Assembly: GCA_900547345.1 (NCBI GenBank)
Contig: URGG01000052.1
Coordinates: 1 to 13,751 of the forward strand
Direction of reading: 5' to 3'
Source of the DNA: an uncultured Collinsella sp.
Lineage (GTDB): Bacteria > Actinomycetota > Coriobacteriia > Coriobacteriales > Coriobacteriaceae
Length of the DNA: 13,751 nt
Every line of letters begins with the position of its first letter. Positions within the stretch are counted from its first letter, which is position 1. This document shows positions 6,753 through 13,544 of this stretch, in pieces. Both the position numbers and the translations under genes were made by a program. The notes beneath the pieces were generated by a model, which was given only the letters and a program-made list of their open reading frames with translations, searched no databases and had not been told where the DNA came from.

Positions 6753-6971
6753 CTATTTGTAGCGATAGGTGATGCGGCCACGGGTCAGGTCGTACGGGGA
6801 AAGCTCCACGACAACCCTGTCACCGGGGAGAATACGGATGTAATTCATTCGGATCTTGCCAGAAATGTTGCACAGAACCGAATGACCGTTCTCGAGCTCG
6901 ACCTTAAACATGGCATTGGGCAACGGTTCCTTTACCGTACCCTCGAGCTCAATTGCGTCTTCCTTCTTCAC
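6753..6971 (-). CDS. infA: Translation initiation factor IF-1
   Basis: IF-1 binds the 30S A site during initiation and assists IF-2 and IF-3. The product is an OB-fold protein with the signatures EGTVKEPLPNAMFKVELENG, ISGKIRMNYIRILPGD and the C-terminal SPYDLTRGRITYRYK. I chose GTG at 6971, which gives 72 residues (MKKEDAIELEG), the standard length. An in-frame TTG two codons upstream (6977) is the alternative. The Shine-Dalgarno is weak for both (AGAGAAAG). A 104-nt gap to map upstream may contain its own promoter (7011-7039). Confidence 0.97.
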   Translation of the reverse strand: MKKEDAIELEGTVKEPLPNAMFKVELENGHSVLCNISGKIRMNYIRILPGDRVVVELSPYDLTRGRITYRYK

Positions 6972-7010
6972 AAGCAATCATCTTTCTCTAGAAAACGACA
7001 GCGATTGAGT

Positions 7011-7039
7011 ATTCTACAACACGTATGCACGCATCGTAA
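7011..7039 (-). promoter_or_regulatory. Candidate internal promoter before infA
   Basis: TAGAAT (7016-7011, 5 of 6 to the -10 consensus) is preceded after 17 nt by TTACGA (7039-7034, 3 of 6 to -35) in an AT-rich gap of about 100 nt. It would give infA and the alpha genes a separate transcript, as happens for infA in other bacteria. The -35 match is poor. Confidence 0.3.
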
Positions 7040-7075
7040 TAACTTCGTAATGGCTCCACAACTAAGTGGAACTTG

Positions 7076-7864
7076 TTACATTTCTCCGCCTTGGAGCGAA
7101 CACCAAGCACCTTGGGCATCCGTGGTGAGAATCACCGGACCGTCATTGGTAATGGCGACGGTGTTCTCGTAGTGCGCGGCGGGCAGGTGGTCGTTGGTCG
7201 TAACAATCCAACCGTCGGAGCCCGTGCTCACATGGTTGGAACCCATCGTAACCATCGGCTCGATGGCAATGACCATGCCGGCCTGGAGGCGAACGCCCCT
7301 CCCCTTCTTTCCATAGTTAGGAACGTTGGGGTCCTCGTGCATCACGCGGCCAATGCCATGGCCCACATAATCACGAAGCACGCCGTAACCGTGAGACTCG
7401 GCGAGGGACTGAACGGCATAACCGACGTCCCCGATATGGTTACCGGGAACAGCCTGCTCGATGGCAGCCTTAAGGCAATCGCGCGTGACCTCGCACAAAG
7501 CCTTGGCTTCGGGCGTGGGGGTGCCGACGAAAAACGTCCATGCGTTATCGCCGACCCAACCGTCGACAACGGCTCCCGTATCGATGGAGATGATATCGCC
7601 ATCGCGCAGGATCATGTCGGGGTTGGGAATACCGTGGACCACGGCATCGTTGATCGATGCGCAAATGGTCCCCGGGAACCCGCCGTAACCCTTAAAGGCC
7701 GGGGTGCCGCCATGCATGCGGATAATCTGCTCCGCGAGCTGATCGAGCTCAAAAGTCGAAACGCCGGGGCGCACCATGGCTCCAACGTGGCGGAGCGCCA
7801 TCTTAGATAGCGCTCCTGCCTTCTTCATCTGCTCGATTTGCGTTGCAGACTTGATCTTGATCAT
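7076..7864 (-). CDS. map: Methionine aminopeptidase, type I
   Basis: MetAP removes the initiator Met from nascent proteins after deformylation. The 262-residue product is a single pita-bread domain without the N-terminal zinc finger seen in some actinobacterial paralogs. The five metal ligands are visible: D95, D106, H169 (in GHGIGRVMHE), E202 (in AIEPM) and E233 (in HYENT). H77 (in VVHGIP) is the conserved substrate-binding His. The ATG overlaps the adk stop as ATGA, so translation is probably coupled. secY-adk-map-infA is the common Gram-positive order. Confidence 0.98.
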   Translation of the reverse strand: MIKIKSATQIEQMKKAGALSKMALRHVGAMVRPGVSTFELDQLAEQIIRMHGGTPAFKGYGGFPGTICASINDAVVHGIPNPDMILRDGDIISIDTGAVVDGWVGDNAWTFFVGTPTPEAKALCEVTRDCLKAAIEQAVPGNHIGDVGYAVQSLAESHGYGVLRDYVGHGIGRVMHEDPNVPNYGKKGRGVRLQAGMVIAIEPMVTMGSNHVSTGSDGWIVTTNDHLPAAHYENTVAITNDGPVILTTDAQGAWCSLQGGEM

Positions 7865-8487
7865 AGACCGAGAGCCTCTTTGACATCCCCGTACACGGTC
7901 TCGCGAGCCTGGTCACCGTTGACCGACTTGAGCAGACCCTGGCCACGATAGTAGTCGACGAGCGGGCTCGTGGACTTCTCGTAGACGTCGAGACGGTTCT
8001 TGATGGTCTCGGGCTTGTCGTCATCGCGCTGATACATCTCGCCACCGCACTTGGGGCAGGTAGCATCCGCAGCGGTGCCGGTGTAGCCGCAGGCGCGGCA
8101 GGTGCGACGCGAAGACAGACGATCGATAATGACCTCGGGGGCCACATCGACCAGAAGAGCACAGTCGATCTCGCGACCCATGGCGGAGAGCTCGGAATCG
8201 AGCGTCACGGCCTGGGCGGTGTTGCGCGGGAAGCCGTCGAGGATGAAGCCCTGCTGGGCGTCATCAGCGGCAAGGCGATCCTTGACAAGGTCGATCACGA
8301 GCTGGTCGGGAACGAGCTCGCCAGCGTCCATGTACTTCTTAGCCTGAATACCAAGCTCGGTGCGACCCTTGACGGCAGCACGCAGCAGGTCGCCCGTGGA
8401 AATGTGGGCGACGCCAAACTCGGCGACGAGCTCCTGTGCGACGGTGCCCTTACCGGCACCCGGAGCTCCGAGCAATACGAGGTTCAT
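7861..8487 (-). CDS. adk: Adenylate kinase with zinc-binding LID
   Basis: Adenylate kinase interconverts ATP, ADP and AMP. The 208-residue product has the P-loop GAPGAGKGT at 7-15, ISTGDLLR at 29-36 and DGFPRN at 84-89 in the AMP-binding core. It is the long form, and its LID carries C130, C133, C144 and C147 as two CxxC pairs, a structural zinc site typical of Gram-positive enzymes. I chose ATG at 8487 because AGGAGG is 7 nt upstream; the TTG two codons earlier is too close to that site. It begins 18 nt after the secY stop and overlaps map at ATGA. Confidence 0.98.
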   Translation of the reverse strand: MNLVLLGAPGAGKGTVAQELVAEFGVAHISTGDLLRAAVKGRTELGIQAKKYMDAGELVPDQLVIDLVKDRLAADDAQQGFILDGFPRNTAQAVTLDSELSAMGREIDCALLVDVAPEVIIDRLSSRRTCRACGYTGTAADATCPKCGGEMYQRDDDKPETIKNRLDVYEKSTSPLVDYYRGQGLLKSVNGDQARETVYGDVKEALGL

Positions 8488-8505
8488 GAGCAATCCTCCT
8501 CTAGC

Positions 8506-9792
8506 CTATTTAAAGAATCCATCGTAATCATACATCTTGATCTGGCCTTCGAGCTTATCGACCGTGTCGAGCACGACGCCGACCATGATGAGGATGGACG
8601 TGCCGCCAAAAGCCTGGATCAGATGGTTACCCGTGAAGGAGAAGATGATCGAAGGCACGATGGCGATGAGCGCCAAAAAGACAGCGCTGGGAAGCGTAAT
8701 CTTGTTGAGCGCGTTCTTGATGTAGGCCGCGGTAGCCCTACCCGGACGCACGCCCGGAATAAAGCCGCCCTGCTTCTTAAGGTTGTCGGCCGTGTCATCG
8801 GGGTTGAACACCATGGAGGTGTAGAAGTACGCGAAGAACACGATGAGGACAACGTTAAGCACCCAGTTGAGCCAACCGGTCGAAAGCGCAGAGGCAACTG
8901 CCTGAATCCAGCCGATGCCGGGGAAGAACACGGCGATCTGAGCCGGGAAGTACAGCAGCGCCGAAGCGAAGATGATCGGTACAACACCCGCGGTGTTGAC
9001 CTTGATGGGCAGGTAGGTGGTCTGGCCACCCATCATGCGACGGCCCACGACGCGTTTGGCGTAGGAGACCGGGATGCGACGCTGGCCGCGCTCAAGGAAA
9101 ACAATCAGCGGGATAACCAGCAGGATGATGGCGCAGATGATCACCATGGTGATGATGCCACCGGCATTGCCCTCGGTGCTGGAGAAGATAGCCTGCGGCA
9201 GACCGGCCATGATGTTCGCGAAGATGATCAGCGACATGCCATTACCGATACCGCGCTGGGTGATGAGCTCACCAATCCACATGATCAGCATGGCGCCCGC
9301 GGTGAGCGTACCGACGATCATGAGGTCGAAGATGATCTCGGGAGCGCCGGCGCCATTAAAGCTGATGCCGAAGCTCTTAAAGAGGAAGAGGTAACCCACG
9401 GAGTTGAGGATTGCCAGAGCTAGGGTGAGGTAACGCGAATACTGCGTAATCTTGGTCTGACCGACCTCGCCCTCGCGGGCAAGCTCATGCAGGGAAGGCA
9501 CGACGGCCTGGAGCATCTGGAGGATGATCGAGCTGGTGATGTAAGGCATGATGCCCAGCGAAAACACCGACACATAGCTCAACGCGCCGCCAGAGAAAAG
9601 ATTCAGGAGGGCCATAGCACCTGCGGCGACCGAATTGTTATCGGTCGAGAAAAGGCCCAGCATCCCCTGGAAGGGAATGCCGGGCACAGGAACGTGCGCA
9701 CCAATGCGGTACACGACGAGCATAGCTATGGTAAAAAGAATCTTTTCGCGCAATTCTTTGATGCGGAAAGCATTCTTAAGACCATTTAGCAC
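8506..9792 (-). CDS. secY: Protein translocase channel subunit SecY
   Basis: SecY is the membrane pore of the Sec translocon, used for secretion and membrane-protein insertion. The 428-residue product shows the ten-helix pattern. REKILFTIAMLVVYRIG (15-31) is helix 1, followed by the HVPVPGI signature. GIMPYITSSIILQML (80-94) is in helix 2. The cytoplasmic loops ERGQRRIPVSYAKR (234-247) and GVRPGRATAAYI (347-358) bind SecA and the ribosome. The start is GTG at 9792, overlapping the rplO stop codon region by 7 nt, which suggests translational coupling. The first residues (MLNGLKNAFR) fit the family. Confidence 0.99.
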   Translation of the reverse strand: MLNGLKNAFRIKELREKILFTIAMLVVYRIGAHVPVPGIPFQGMLGLFSTDNNSVAAGAMALLNLFSGGALSYVSVFSLGIMPYITSSIILQMLQAVVPSLHELAREGEVGQTKITQYSRYLTLALAILNSVGYLFLFKSFGISFNGAGAPEIIFDLMIVGTLTAGAMLIMWIGELITQRGIGNGMSLIIFANIMAGLPQAIFSSTEGNAGGIITMVIICAIILLVIPLIVFLERGQRRIPVSYAKRVVGRRMMGGQTTYLPIKVNTAGVVPIIFASALLYFPAQIAVFFPGIGWIQAVASALSTGWLNWVLNVVLIVFFAYFYTSMVFNPDDTADNLKKQGGFIPGVRPGRATAAYIKNALNKITLPSAVFLALIAIVPSIIFSFTGNHLIQAFGGTSILIMVGVVLDTVDKLEGQIKMYDYDGFFK

Positions 9793-10235
9793 GGCAGCTC
9801 GACCTTTCCGCCGGCGGCCTCGATCTTGGCCTGCGCAGAAGCGCTGACCTTGTCGACCTTGACCGTGAACTTCTTGGTGAGCTCACCATTGCCGAGCACC
9901 TTGACGGGCTCGAACTCGCTCTTGGTGATGCGAGCGGCCTTAAGAGCGGCACCGTCGATCACAGCGCCGTCCTCGAACTTGCGCTCGAGACGCTCAACGT
10001 TAACAGCGGTGTACTCGATACGACGGGGGTTGCGGAAGCCCGGAAGCTTGGGCAGGCGCATAGCCAGCGGAGTCTGGCCGCCCTCGAAGCCGGCACCCTT
10101 GGTGCCGCCAGAGCGAGAACCCTGGCCCTTCTGGCCGCGGCCAGAAGTGGTGCCGTGACCCGAAGAATTGCCACGGCCGACGCGCTTGCGGTTCTTGGTG
10201 GAACCGGGCGCGGGAGTAAGATCGTGAAGCTGCAT
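9786..10235 (-). CDS. rplO: 50S ribosomal protein L15
   Basis: L15 is an assembly protein deep in the 50S subunit. The 149-residue product has the glycine-rich basic N-terminus (KRVGRGNSSGHGTTSGRG, 18-35), the QKGQGSRSGG segment and GFEGGQTPLAMRLPKLPGF (49-67), all diagnostic. The ATG is 3 nt after the rpmD stop, and its Shine-Dalgarno GAGGAG is formed by the last two Glu codons of rpmD. Its own end overlaps secY. Confidence 0.99.
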   Translation of the reverse strand: MQLHDLTPAPGSTKNRKRVGRGNSSGHGTTSGRGQKGQGSRSGGTKGAGFEGGQTPLAMRLPKLPGFRNPRRIEYTAVNVERLERKFEDGAVIDGAALKAARITKSEFEPVKVLGNGELTKKFTVKVDKVSASAQAKIEAAGGKVELPC

Positions 10236-10238
10236 TTG

Positions 10239-10421
10239 CTACTCCTCTACAATCTCGACAAGGTGCTTGACCTTGAAGATCATGCCGCGGACGGACTCGT
10301 TGTCAGCAATCTCGCGAACCTCGCGGATCCTGTGGAGACCGAGGGCACGGACAGTACGGACCTGGTCCTGCTTGCAACCGTTGGTGCTGCGGACCTGCTT
10401 GATCTTGATGGTGTCAGCCAT
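10239..10421 (-). CDS. rpmD: 50S ribosomal protein L30
   Basis: L30 is a small large-subunit protein of 60 residues here, the normal bacterial size. IKIKQVRSTNGCKQDQ (5-20) followed by TVRALGLHRIREV (23-35) is the family pattern. The AAGGAG Shine-Dalgarno lies within the last codons of rpsE, whose stop is 2 nt before the rpmD ATG, so the two are likely coupled. Confidence 0.98.
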   Translation of the reverse strand: MADTIKIKQVRSTNGCKQDQVRTVRALGLHRIREVREIADNESVRGMIFKVKHLVEIVEE

Positions 10422-10423
10422 GC

Positions 10424-10948
10424 TTAGTTCTCCTTACCGACGAACATCTCGGAGACCGTCAGGCCACGGCGAGCCGCGACGTCCTCAGGGCTGGAGAGCT
10501 CCTTGAGGCCCTCGACGGCAGCCTTGATGATGTTGAGGCCGTTGTCGGTACCGAGGGACTTGGACAGGACGTTCTTGATGCCAGCAAGCTCGAAGAGGGG
10601 ACGCACAGCGCCGCCGGCGATAACGCCGGTACCCTCGACAGCGGGCTTGATGATGATGCGGCCGGCACCAAAGTGGCCGAGAACCTCGTGCGGAATGGTG
10701 CCCTGATCGGTCACCGGCACGTGGAACATGTTCTTCTTGGCATCGAGAGACGCCTTGGAGATGGCCATGGGCACCTCAGCGGACTTGCCCATGCCAACGC
10801 CGACGTTGCCCTTGCCGTCGCCAACGACGACGAGAGCGACGAGGCTCATGCGACGACCACCCTTGACGGTCTTCGATACGCGGTTAATGTAAACGACGCG
10901 CTCCTCGAACTCGGAGGCCTCGCGCTGCTGCTTCTGATTACGAGCCAT
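10424..10948 (-). CDS. rpsE: 30S ribosomal protein S5
   Basis: S5 contributes to decoding accuracy and helicase activity at the mRNA entry site. The 174-residue product has the S5 double-stranded RNA-binding domain at about 14-78, including VVYINRVSKTVKGGRRMS (18-35). This loop, where spectinomycin resistance changes map in other bacteria, is intact. The C-terminal domain begins near 90. AGGAGG lies about 9 nt before the ATG, overlapping the end of rplR. Confidence 0.99.
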   Translation of the reverse strand: MARNQKQQREASEFEERVVYINRVSKTVKGGRRMSLVALVVVGDGKGNVGVGMGKSAEVPMAISKASLDAKKNMFHVPVTDQGTIPHEVLGHFGAGRIIIKPAVEGTGVIAGGAVRPLFELAGIKNVLSKSLGTDNGLNIIKAAVEGLKELSSPEDVAARRGLTVSEMFVGKEN

Positions 10949-10962
10949 GTGCTACATACCTC

Positions 10963-11331
10963 CTAGAACTCGAGACCGGCGGCACGAGCACCGTCGGCGA
11001 GGGCCTTGACGCGGCCATGGTAGATACGGCCACCGCGATCGAAGGCGACCTTGGTGATGCCGGCCTCGATGGCGCGCTTGCCAACGAGCTGACCGACCTT
11101 CTCCGCAGCCTCCTTGTTCGAGGTGTGGGTGCCCTTGAACTCGGCCTCGAGGGTCGAGGCGGAGACGAGCGTCAGGCTGGAGCCCTTGCTGTCGTCGATG
11201 ATCTGGGCATAGATGTTGGCGTTAGTACGGGTCACGCGAAGACGCGGACGCTCGGAGGTACCCGAGACCTTGCCGCGAACACGACGCTGACGACGCTTGA
11301 GGCCTTCCAGCTTCGCCTTATGCTTGTTCAT
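10963..11331 (-). CDS. rplR: 50S ribosomal protein L18
   Basis: L18 binds 5S rRNA with L5, also encoded in this operon. The 122-residue product has RRQRRVRGKVSGTSERPRL (14-32), the IYAQIIDD strand and the C-terminal FDRGGRIYHGRVKALADGAR (99-118) typical of uL18. AGGAG precedes the ATG by 7 nt. The 75-nt gap to rplF upstream contains a stable hairpin (11360-11381). Confidence 0.99.
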   Translation of the reverse strand: MNKHKAKLEGLKRRQRRVRGKVSGTSERPRLRVTRTNANIYAQIIDDSKGSSLTLVSASTLEAEFKGTHTSNKEAAEKVGQLVGKRAIEAGITKVAFDRGGRIYHGRVKALADGARAAGLEF

Positions 11332-11359
11332 ACGTAAACTCCTAAAAAGGTTGATCTTG

Positions 11360-11381
11360 CCAGCACCTGACGGGGTGCTGG
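11360..11381 (-). other. Intercistronic hairpin between rplF and rplR
   Basis: CCAGCACC (minus strand, 11381-11374) pairs perfectly with GGTGCTGG (11367-11360) around a 6-nt loop. The nearest T-run is about 10 nt farther on and abuts the rplR Shine-Dalgarno, so this is not a standard terminator. It may stabilise or punctuate the mRNA, or tune rplR translation. Confidence 0.55.
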
Positions 11382-11406
11382 TCTTATGCGAGTGAGTCGG
11401 TTACGA

Positions 11407-11943
11407 CTACTTGGCGGCCTTACCCAGCTTGCGGCGGATGTGCTCGCCAACGTAGTGGATACCCTTGCCCTTGTAAGGCTCGGGAGGACGATGGCCGCGG
11501 ATCTCAGCGGCGATCTGACCGACCTGCTGCTTGTTGATACCCTTGACGTTCACGTGGGTGTTATCGGGAACCTCGAAGGTGATGCCCTCGGGAGCCTCGA
11601 CGATCACGGGGTGCGAGAAGCCCAGGGAGAACTCGAGGTTCTTGCCCTTCTGCTGCACGCGGTAACCGACGCCGGCGAGCTCGAGCTTCTTCTCGAAGCC
11701 CTCGGAAACGCCAACAACCATGTTGTGGATGAGGGCGCGGGTGAGGCCGTGGCGGGCACGGGTCTCACGCTCGTCGTCGGGACGGGAAACGGTGAGGACG
11801 TTGTCCTCGACGTTGATAGCGAGCTTCTCAAAGACATCGAGCTCGAGCTGGCCCTTGGGGCCCTTGACGACAACGTTGTTGCCGTTGACTGCCACTTCGA
11901 CTCCGGCGGGAATCTGGACAGGCTTATTACCGATACGAGACAC
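11407..11943 (-). CDS. rplF: 50S ribosomal protein L6
   Basis: L6 lies near the GTPase-associated centre of the large subunit. The 178-residue product consists of two related domains. It begins MSRIGNKPVQIPAGVEV and ends with GHRPPEPYKGKGIHYVGEHI (149-168), the C-terminal uL6 signature. The start is GTG at 11943 with AAGGAG 6 nt upstream. It is 33 nt after rpsH. Confidence 0.99.
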   Translation of the reverse strand: MSRIGNKPVQIPAGVEVAVNGNNVVVKGPKGQLELDVFEKLAINVEDNVLTVSRPDDERETRARHGLTRALIHNMVVGVSEGFEKKLELAGVGYRVQQKGKNLEFSLGFSHPVIVEAPEGITFEVPDNTHVNVKGINKQQVGQIAAEIRGHRPPEPYKGKGIHYVGEHIRRKLGKAAK

Positions 11944-11976
11944 GGTGATCTCCTTTCCTTCTACCTACCGAGCGAA

Positions 11977-12375
11977 TTACCAGACGTAAGCGATGATCTC
12001 GCCGCCGACGTTGTGCTTGCGAGCATCGCGGTCGGTCATGACGCCATGGCTGGTGGAAATAATGGCGGTACCAAGGCCACCGCGGACGCGGGGCATGTCG
12101 GCAACGCCGGTGTACTTACGCAGGCCCGGCTTGGAAATGCGGCGGATGCCGTTGATGACCTTAGCCTTCTTGGGACCATACTTAAGCGTGATGTGCAGAG
12201 TCTTCTGGGGAACGGTGTCCTCGACATCGTAGCCCTCGATGTAGCCCTCCTCGTGCAGAACACGAGCGATCTCGACGAGCTTCTTGCTGCTCGGCATGGA
12301 GACCGTGGCCTTGTTCACAGAGTTAGCGTTACGGATGCGCGTAAGCATATCTGCGATCGGGTCTGTAAGGTTCAT
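11977..12375 (-). CDS. rpsH: 30S ribosomal protein S8
   Basis: S8 binds helix 21 of 16S rRNA and, in E. coli, represses the spc operon by binding its mRNA near rplE. The 132-residue product begins MNLTDPIADMLTRIRNA and ends with STSHGVMTDRDARKHNVGG (107-125), the RNA-binding signature, then EIIAYVW. AAGGAG lies 7 nt before the ATG. A 119-nt gap separates it from rpsN. If feedback control of this operon exists, S8 is the first candidate repressor. Confidence 0.99.
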   Translation of the reverse strand: MNLTDPIADMLTRIRNANSVNKATVSMPSSKKLVEIARVLHEEGYIEGYDVEDTVPQKTLHITLKYGPKKAKVINGIRRISKPGLRKYTGVADMPRVRGGLGTAIISTSHGVMTDRDARKHNVGGEIIAYVW

Positions 12376-12416
12376 ACAGATTCTCCTTCGTTCTTGATGA
12401 ACACGTGCTCTTGGTT

Positions 12417-12439
12417 CTTCGCCGCCCTTAACGGCAAAG
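12417..12439 (-). other. Intercistronic hairpin between rpsN and rpsH
   Basis: On the minus strand CTTTGCCG (12439-12432) pairs with CGGCGAAG (12424-12417), eight pairs including one G-U, around a 7-nt loop. It is in the middle of the 119-nt gap 12376-12494. No U-tract follows. The rest of the gap shows no gene or promoter I can support. Confidence 0.4.
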
Positions 12440-12494
12440 CCTTTTTAGCGCGTTTTCCCTGTTCCAAACTGATGCTTGAAACGCTGGTAGTGAC

Positions 12495-12680
12495 TTACCA
12501 GCTGGCCTTCTTAACGCCGGGAAGCTCGCCCTTGAGTGCAAGCTCGCGGAAGCAGACACGGCACAGGCCGAACTTGCGGTACACAGAGTGCGGACGGCCG
12601 CAGCGCTGGCAGCGCGTGTACTCACGAGTAGAGAACTTCTGCTTGCGATTGCACTTGACGATCATCGATGTCTTAGCCAC
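12495..12680 (-). CDS. rpsN: 30S ribosomal protein S14, type Z (zinc-binding)
   Basis: S14 is in the 30S head close to S3, S10 and S19. The 61-residue length identifies the short type Z form. Two CxxC pairs, C24-C27 and C40-C43, form the zinc site; RCQRCGRPHSVYRKFGLCR (23-41) is diagnostic. The start is GTG at 12680 with GAGGAGGA 5 nt upstream. It lies between rplE and rpsH as usual, but with wide gaps on both sides, each holding a hairpin. Confidence 0.99.
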   Translation of the reverse strand: MAKTSMIVKCNRKQKFSTREYTRCQRCGRPHSVYRKFGLCRVCFRELALKGELPGVKKASW

Positions 12681-12714
12681 TTATATCCTCCTCACATAGA
12701 GTATTGTTCGCCCC

Positions 12715-12744
12715 AAGCGCCGCCCCCTTGTGGGAACGGCGCTT
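12715..12744 (-). other. GC-rich intercistronic hairpin between rplE and rpsN
   Basis: AAGCGCCG (minus, 12744-12737) pairs perfectly with CGGCGCTT (12722-12715), and an inner CCC/GGG pairing shortens the loop. It begins 15 nt after the rplE stop and ends 34 nt before the rpsN start. GGGGCG rather than a T-run follows, so it is not an ordinary intrinsic terminator. Confidence 0.6.
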
Positions 12745-12759
12745 ATAGGGCAGGTGAAC

Positions 12760-13317
12760 CTATTTCTTGAACGGGAAACCGAAGGCGTCCAGAAGGGCCT
12801 TGGCCTCCTCATCGGTGTTGGCGGTGGTCACGAAAGTGATGTCCATACCACGCTGGTGATCGACGGAGTCGAAGTCGATCTCGGGGAAGATGAGCTGCTC
12901 GGTGACGCCCATGGAGAAGTTACCACGGCCGTCGAAGCTCTTGGCGGAGATGCCGCGGAAGTCGCGGATACGGGGGATCGCGACGGAGGTCAGACGATCG
13001 AAGAACTCCCACATACGGTCGCCACGCAGGGTAACCTTGCAGCCGATCGGCATACCAGCGCGCAGGCGGAAGGTAGCGATGGACTTGCGGGCACGGGTGA
13101 TCATCGGCTGCTGGCCGGTGATGGCGCGCAGGTCGCGCACGGCACCGTCGATGGCCTTGGAATCGGTAGCGGCCTCGCCGACACCCATGTTCACGACGAT
13201 CTTCTCAAACTTGGGGATCATCATGACGTTCTCGTACTGGAACTTGTCCTGAAGCTGCTGCTTGACCTCGTTGTTGTACTTGGTCTTCAGACGCGGCACA
13301 TACTTCTCTTCTGCCAT
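12760..13317 (-). CDS. rplE: 50S ribosomal protein L5
   Basis: L5 binds 5S rRNA in the central protuberance and contacts P-site tRNA. The 185-residue product has KIVVNMGVGEA (39-49), TRARKSIATFRLRAGMPIGC (74-93) and the DFRGI/GRGNFSMGVTEQLIFPE region (119-146), all typical of uL5. The ATG has AAGGAG about 7 nt upstream. In most bacteria rplE follows rplX within one operon. Here it is the first gene, preceded by about 310 nt of non-coding DNA with a candidate promoter and a foldable leader, then by an unrelated gene. Confidence 0.99.
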   Translation of the reverse strand: MAEEKYVPRLKTKYNNEVKQQLQDKFQYENVMMIPKFEKIVVNMGVGEAATDSKAIDGAVRDLRAITGQQPMITRARKSIATFRLRAGMPIGCKVTLRGDRMWEFFDRLTSVAIPRIRDFRGISAKSFDGRGNFSMGVTEQLIFPEIDFDSVDHQRGMDITFVTTANTDEEAKALLDAFGFPFKK

Positions 13318-13353
13318 TGTTCACTCCTTCTTGGGGTTTTAAGCACGGGGCGT

Positions 13354-13437
13354 GGCCACGATGGGTTGTCCTCGTGCCTCCTGGCTGCATCCGCGCCGCT
13401 CATGGCATTTTGCGGTTTGGACTCGACGCAGCAGGAG
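13354..13437 (-). promoter_or_regulatory. Foldable 5' leader of the rplE-led operon
   Basis: On the minus-strand RNA, CTCCTGCTGC (13437-13428) can pair with GCAGCCAGGAG (13388-13378) as a 10-bp stem with one bulged C. The 39-nt loop contains a small CCGC/GCGG stem. Just downstream GGCACGA (13378-13372) can pair with TCGTGGCC (13361-13354), again with one bulge. The structures end about 36 nt before the ATG. Ribosomal-protein operons often have such leaders as repressor sites for one of their own products, but I cannot match this one to a known leader family. Confidence 0.4.
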
Positions 13438-13454
13438 CCGACAAAACAATCGGT

Positions 13455-13483
13455 ACTATACGCGCATCGGGAGCGTATTTCCA
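13455..13483 (-). promoter_or_regulatory. Candidate promoter of the rplE-rplQ operon
   Basis: TGGAAA (13483-13478, 4 of 6 to -35) and TATAGT (13460-13455, 5 of 6 to -10) are separated by 17 nt on the minus strand. Transcription would begin near 13448 and leave a leader of about 130 nt. A promoter is required here because the preceding gene is unrelated and a probable terminator stands between them. Confidence 0.55.
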
Positions 13484-13502
13484 GAAAAACCTCGTCTGCC
13501 TG

Positions 13503-13518
13503 CACAACTCCACAACTC
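13503..13518. repeat. Tandem 8-bp direct repeat upstream of the promoter
   Basis: CACAACTC occurs twice in immediate succession, about 20 nt upstream of the -35 box of the rplE promoter candidate (roughly -55 to -70 from the predicted start). It may be a regulator site or chance. Confidence 0.5.
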
Positions 13519-13544
13519 CCCCGCACAAATGGGCCCCAAAAAGC

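Noticed and set aside
6978..7075. Terminator between map and infA
   Set aside because: A TCCAC/GTGGA stem (5 bp) exists just after map but has no U-tract; too weak to call.
8404..9423. A 339-codon plus-strand open frame opposite secY and adk
   Set aside because: Its His/Asp-rich composition is the complement of secY codons; there is no start signal or family match.
11386..12699. A 437-codon plus-strand open frame opposite rplF, rpsH and rpsN
   Set aside because: Same antisense artefact of codon bias; it crosses gene boundaries and resembles no protein.
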